Translations under genes and position numbers: made by a program | Notes under the pieces: generated by a model | Seen by the model: the letters and a program-made list of their open reading frames with translations, nothing else | The model's database searches: none | What the model was told of the DNA's origin: nothing | DNA from: Chloroflexota bacterium | GTDB lineage: Bacteria; Chloroflexota; Anaerolineae; Aggregatilineales; Phototrophicaceae | Assembly: GCA_028873975.1 (NCBI GenBank) | Contig: JAPPMO010000052.1 | Coordinates: 60,764-124,763, forward strand | Reading direction: 5' to 3' | DNA length: 64,000 bases | Shown: positions 62,419 through 64,000 of the stretch, piece after piece | Position numbering within the stretch: the first letter of the stretch is position 1 | Layout: each line of letters opens with the position of its first letter

Positions 62419-62826
62419 ATGCCCGACTCGCGAGTGTTCTGCAGCTACTGCGGACGGCTGAGCCGCCGCTGCGCCTGCCACGAGGCCGGAAGCGATCTCC
62501 AGCGCTTTATGGAACGCGGCGGCAAATCCTATGTCCCTTGCTGGCGCGGCTCGCCCTACAAACGGGGCGTGCCGCCACAAATCAAGCGAGCTGAACGGGG
62601 GAATCTTCAGAAGCAATATAAAATCTGGTACGCAGCCCTAGCAGAATCAAATGGCGAATGCTGCGCCAATTGCGGCGAGAGGAAAGACCTGGTATTGGAT
62701 CATGTCCTGCCGATCGCAAAAGGCGGCTTGTCTCGGCTGGACAACCTGCAATTGCTCTGCGCTGCTTGCAATCGCATCAAGGGCAAATTGGCGATCGACT
62801 GCCGTCCGGCTAAACATCGAGAATGA
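62419..62826 (+). CDS. HNH endonuclease-like protein
   Basis: 135 residues from the ATG at 62419, which follows GGAGG by five bases; an ATG at 62386 is also in frame. An N-terminal zinc-finger-like cysteine pattern (CSYCGRLSRRCAC) precedes the HNH motif: CxxC at 82-85 (CANCG), LDHVLP near 94 with the catalytic Asp-His, DNLQLLCAACNRIKG near 108 with the second CxxC and Asn. Such small proteins nick or cut DNA; a role in mobility or defence is possible but no partner is seen. It overlaps the PhyH gene by 17 bases at the 3' end, convergently. Confidence 0.88.
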   Translation: MPDSRVFCSYCGRLSRRCACHEAGSDLQRFMERGGKSYVPCWRGSPYKRGVPPQIKRAERGNLQKQYKIWYAALAESNGECCANCGERKDLVLDHVLPIAKGGLSRLDNLQLLCAACNRIKGKLAIDCRPAKHRE

Positions 62827-63568
62827 AGCGCTGAGCCGGGCTGAGCCGCCCCAGAGTCCGCTCGCTGAGAAAGGCTTTCTGGTCCATTTGCTGGGCATTG
62901 TGGCGGCGCGTGAAATAAGAATGCAAGGCATAGCGCGGCGTATCGCTATGATTGGCTGTACCGGCATGCCACAGGTGCGAGTTGAAGATGACAACCGTGC
63001 CCGCGGCGCCGGTCAGCAGGATTTCCTGCGGGTGCTTCTCCCAAGGGTTGTCCATGACGTCGCTTGGCAGCTGACCCGACCGATGGGAGCCGGGCACGAC
63101 CCGAGTAGCGCCATTCTCGGCGGTGAAATCCACCAGCAGCCAGATGGAATTGCAGACTTGAAAATCGCTCGGATCGACGCTGCTGGACCAATCGGCGTGG
63201 AAAGCTTGCAAGCCATCGCCGGGCACCGAGGCGCGACCATTGAGCGATGACAGCTTGAAGTCTCCCTTGAGAACGTGTTTCATGGCGGCCAGGACACGAG
63301 GATGGCTGAAACAGATTTCGAAGAGCGGATCCTTGTCGACCAGATTGGCGAGGCGGACAGCGCCACGCTCTTGCCCGAATTCGCTGCCAGCCTCTTCGCC
63401 TTCTTCTGCCATCAATTCCCGCACCCGTTCGCGGATGGCGCTTACTTCCTCTGGCGACATGACAGCGGGCAAGGGCAAGTATCCGCGTTCGTCGAGATGC
63501 TGAATCTCGTCGCCGCTCAACGTGTCGTCGCTGACGCCGAATGTGGAAAGCGCAGTTTGCATATCCAT
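62810..63568 (-). CDS. Phytanoyl-CoA dioxygenase (PhyH) family protein
   Basis: 252 residues, ATG at 63568. Fe(II)/2-oxoglutarate dioxygenase of the PhyH type: HxD motif His124-Ala-Asp126 (AFHADW), the distal His in NSHLWHAGTANHS near 198-201 and the 2-oxoglutarate Arg212 (TPRYALH). NGATRVVPGSHRSGQLP near 152 is typical of PhyH. Family members hydroxylate small molecules, including lipids and compatible solutes; ectoine hydroxylase belongs to the same family but is not indicated specifically. Cytoplasmic. Convergent overlap with the HNH gene. Confidence 0.92.
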   Translation of the reverse strand: MDMQTALSTFGVSDDTLSGDEIQHLDERGYLPLPAVMSPEEVSAIRERVRELMAEEGEEAGSEFGQERGAVRLANLVDKDPLFEICFSHPRVLAAMKHVLKGDFKLSSLNGRASVPGDGLQAFHADWSSSVDPSDFQVCNSIWLLVDFTAENGATRVVPGSHRSGQLPSDVMDNPWEKHPQEILLTGAAGTVVIFNSHLWHAGTANHSDTPRYALHSYFTRRHNAQQMDQKAFLSERTLGRLSPAQRFILDV

Positions 63569-63651
63569 GCCGGGGGACTCCTGATGCTGGGACTATGGCC
63601 CTCAATTAGAACATAGCTGCGTCAATGGCGCTACTGATCGAAGCTTGCGGC

Positions 63652-63794
63652 CAGGGCAATCGCTTCAAAATGAGTCTGCGCAATGATAAACTTTATTCAA
63701 ACTAAAATATAACCGCGGAGAGCAAAGAGAAAACTTAAACTCTGTGTTCTCGGCGCCTCTGTGGCGAAAAAAATAATTTGATGCGATTGCCCTG
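63652..63794. mobile_element. 143-bp MITE-like element with 20-bp terminal inverted repeats
   Basis: Left end CAGGGCAATCGCTTCAAAAT (63652-63671) and the complement of the right end (63775-63794) agree at 18 of 20 positions. The inside carries a CTCTGTG-type block (63716-63770). No coding capacity. No clear target duplication is visible at the edges. Confidence 0.65.
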
Positions 63795-63879
63795 CCTGAA
63801 AACAGCGAGCCGACGCGCGGCAGCTTAAACGTCATTTGATGTATAATGTTCATCGTTGTCTCCGCGAACTCTGGAGGGA

Positions 63880-63951
63880 ATGACGATGCTCAATCGAACC
63901 GTTATGCTGATCGGGACCGCGCTTTACGCCATTACGCTGGGAGCTGTGTAG
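63880..63951 (+). other. Short hydrophobic ORF at the window end, possibly interrupted
   Basis: ATG at 63880 after GGAGGG, reading 23 residues (MTMLNRTVMLIGTALYAI and LGAV) and a TAG at 63949-63951. A consensus -10 TATAAT lies at 63842-63847, without a clear -35. The start looks like a membrane protein or signal sequence. The following DNA (GGTTCACCAGAACTGGG onward) could be the end of an insertion element, but the window stops there. Confidence 0.3.
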
Positions 63952-64000
63952 TGGTTCACCAGAACTGGGCACTTTTTCCCAGAATTTGAGGGAGGGTTTT

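Overview
The window is a high-GC stretch of bacterial chromosome. Family 5 peptide-binding proteins with Ala-Gln-Asp-type mature ends, M28/M81/S9 peptidases, MmgE/PrpD proteins and many short GC-rich palindromic repeats between genes suggest Chloroflexota, probably an Anaerolineae-like heterotroph. No 16S, tRNA or other phylogenetic marker is present, so that placement is an inference. I see no rRNA, tRNA, CRISPR array or prophage.

Layout. (1) 1-4.5 kb, minus strand: three tandem paralogs of an unrecognised membrane protein, the first cut by the window edge. (2) 4.5-18 kb, minus strand: a peptide/amino-acid-derivative block. In order of transcription it holds an M28 peptidase-like protein, an Asp/Glu racemase family protein, an amidohydrolase, a CapA-like protein, then a peptide ABC transporter (binding protein, DppB-type permease, DppC-type permease, fused double ATPase). 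A type II restriction-modification pair sits between the two permease genes. (3) 18-21.4 kb: an orphan family 3 binding protein, a VOC protein and a Rieske/amidohydrolase pair. (4) 21.4-25.9 kb: a sugar ABC transporter with an AGE-family epimerase/isomerase. (5) 27.5-41.2 kb, plus strand: a catabolic run with two aminotransferase-fold genes, SDR, Ldh-type dehydrogenase, S9 peptidase, two aspartoacylase-family genes, an MFS exporter or importer, two ornithine-cyclodeaminase-family genes and an M24 creatinase-like gene. (6) 41.4-50.4 kb: PrpD, an enolase-superfamily enzyme, a second peptide transporter without ATPase, a DegT aminotransferase and a second PrpD. (7) 50.4-60.7 kb: GNAT, a CysK-like enzyme with an RpiR regulator, a third peptide transporter without ATPase, a class A serine hydrolase, a MenC/NAAAR-type racemase and an M81 peptidase. 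(8) 61.3-64 kb: D-2-hydroxyacid dehydrogenase, HNH nuclease, PhyH dioxygenase and repeat-rich DNA.

Together the genes describe uptake of small peptides or modified amino acids by three ABC systems that may share one fused ATPase, followed by hydrolysis, racemisation/epimerisation, transamination and oxidation. Genes often come in tandem pairs, and in two pairs one member has lost its catalytic residues.

The most unusual items are: a family 5 binding protein whose domain order looks circularly permuted (11005-12726); the restriction-modification cassette inside a transporter operon; repeat elements that have become protein linker, protein tail and ribosome-binding sites; covarying palindromic repeats; and a textbook-perfect sigma-70 promoter in front of an aminotransferase-like gene that lacks the PLP lysine.
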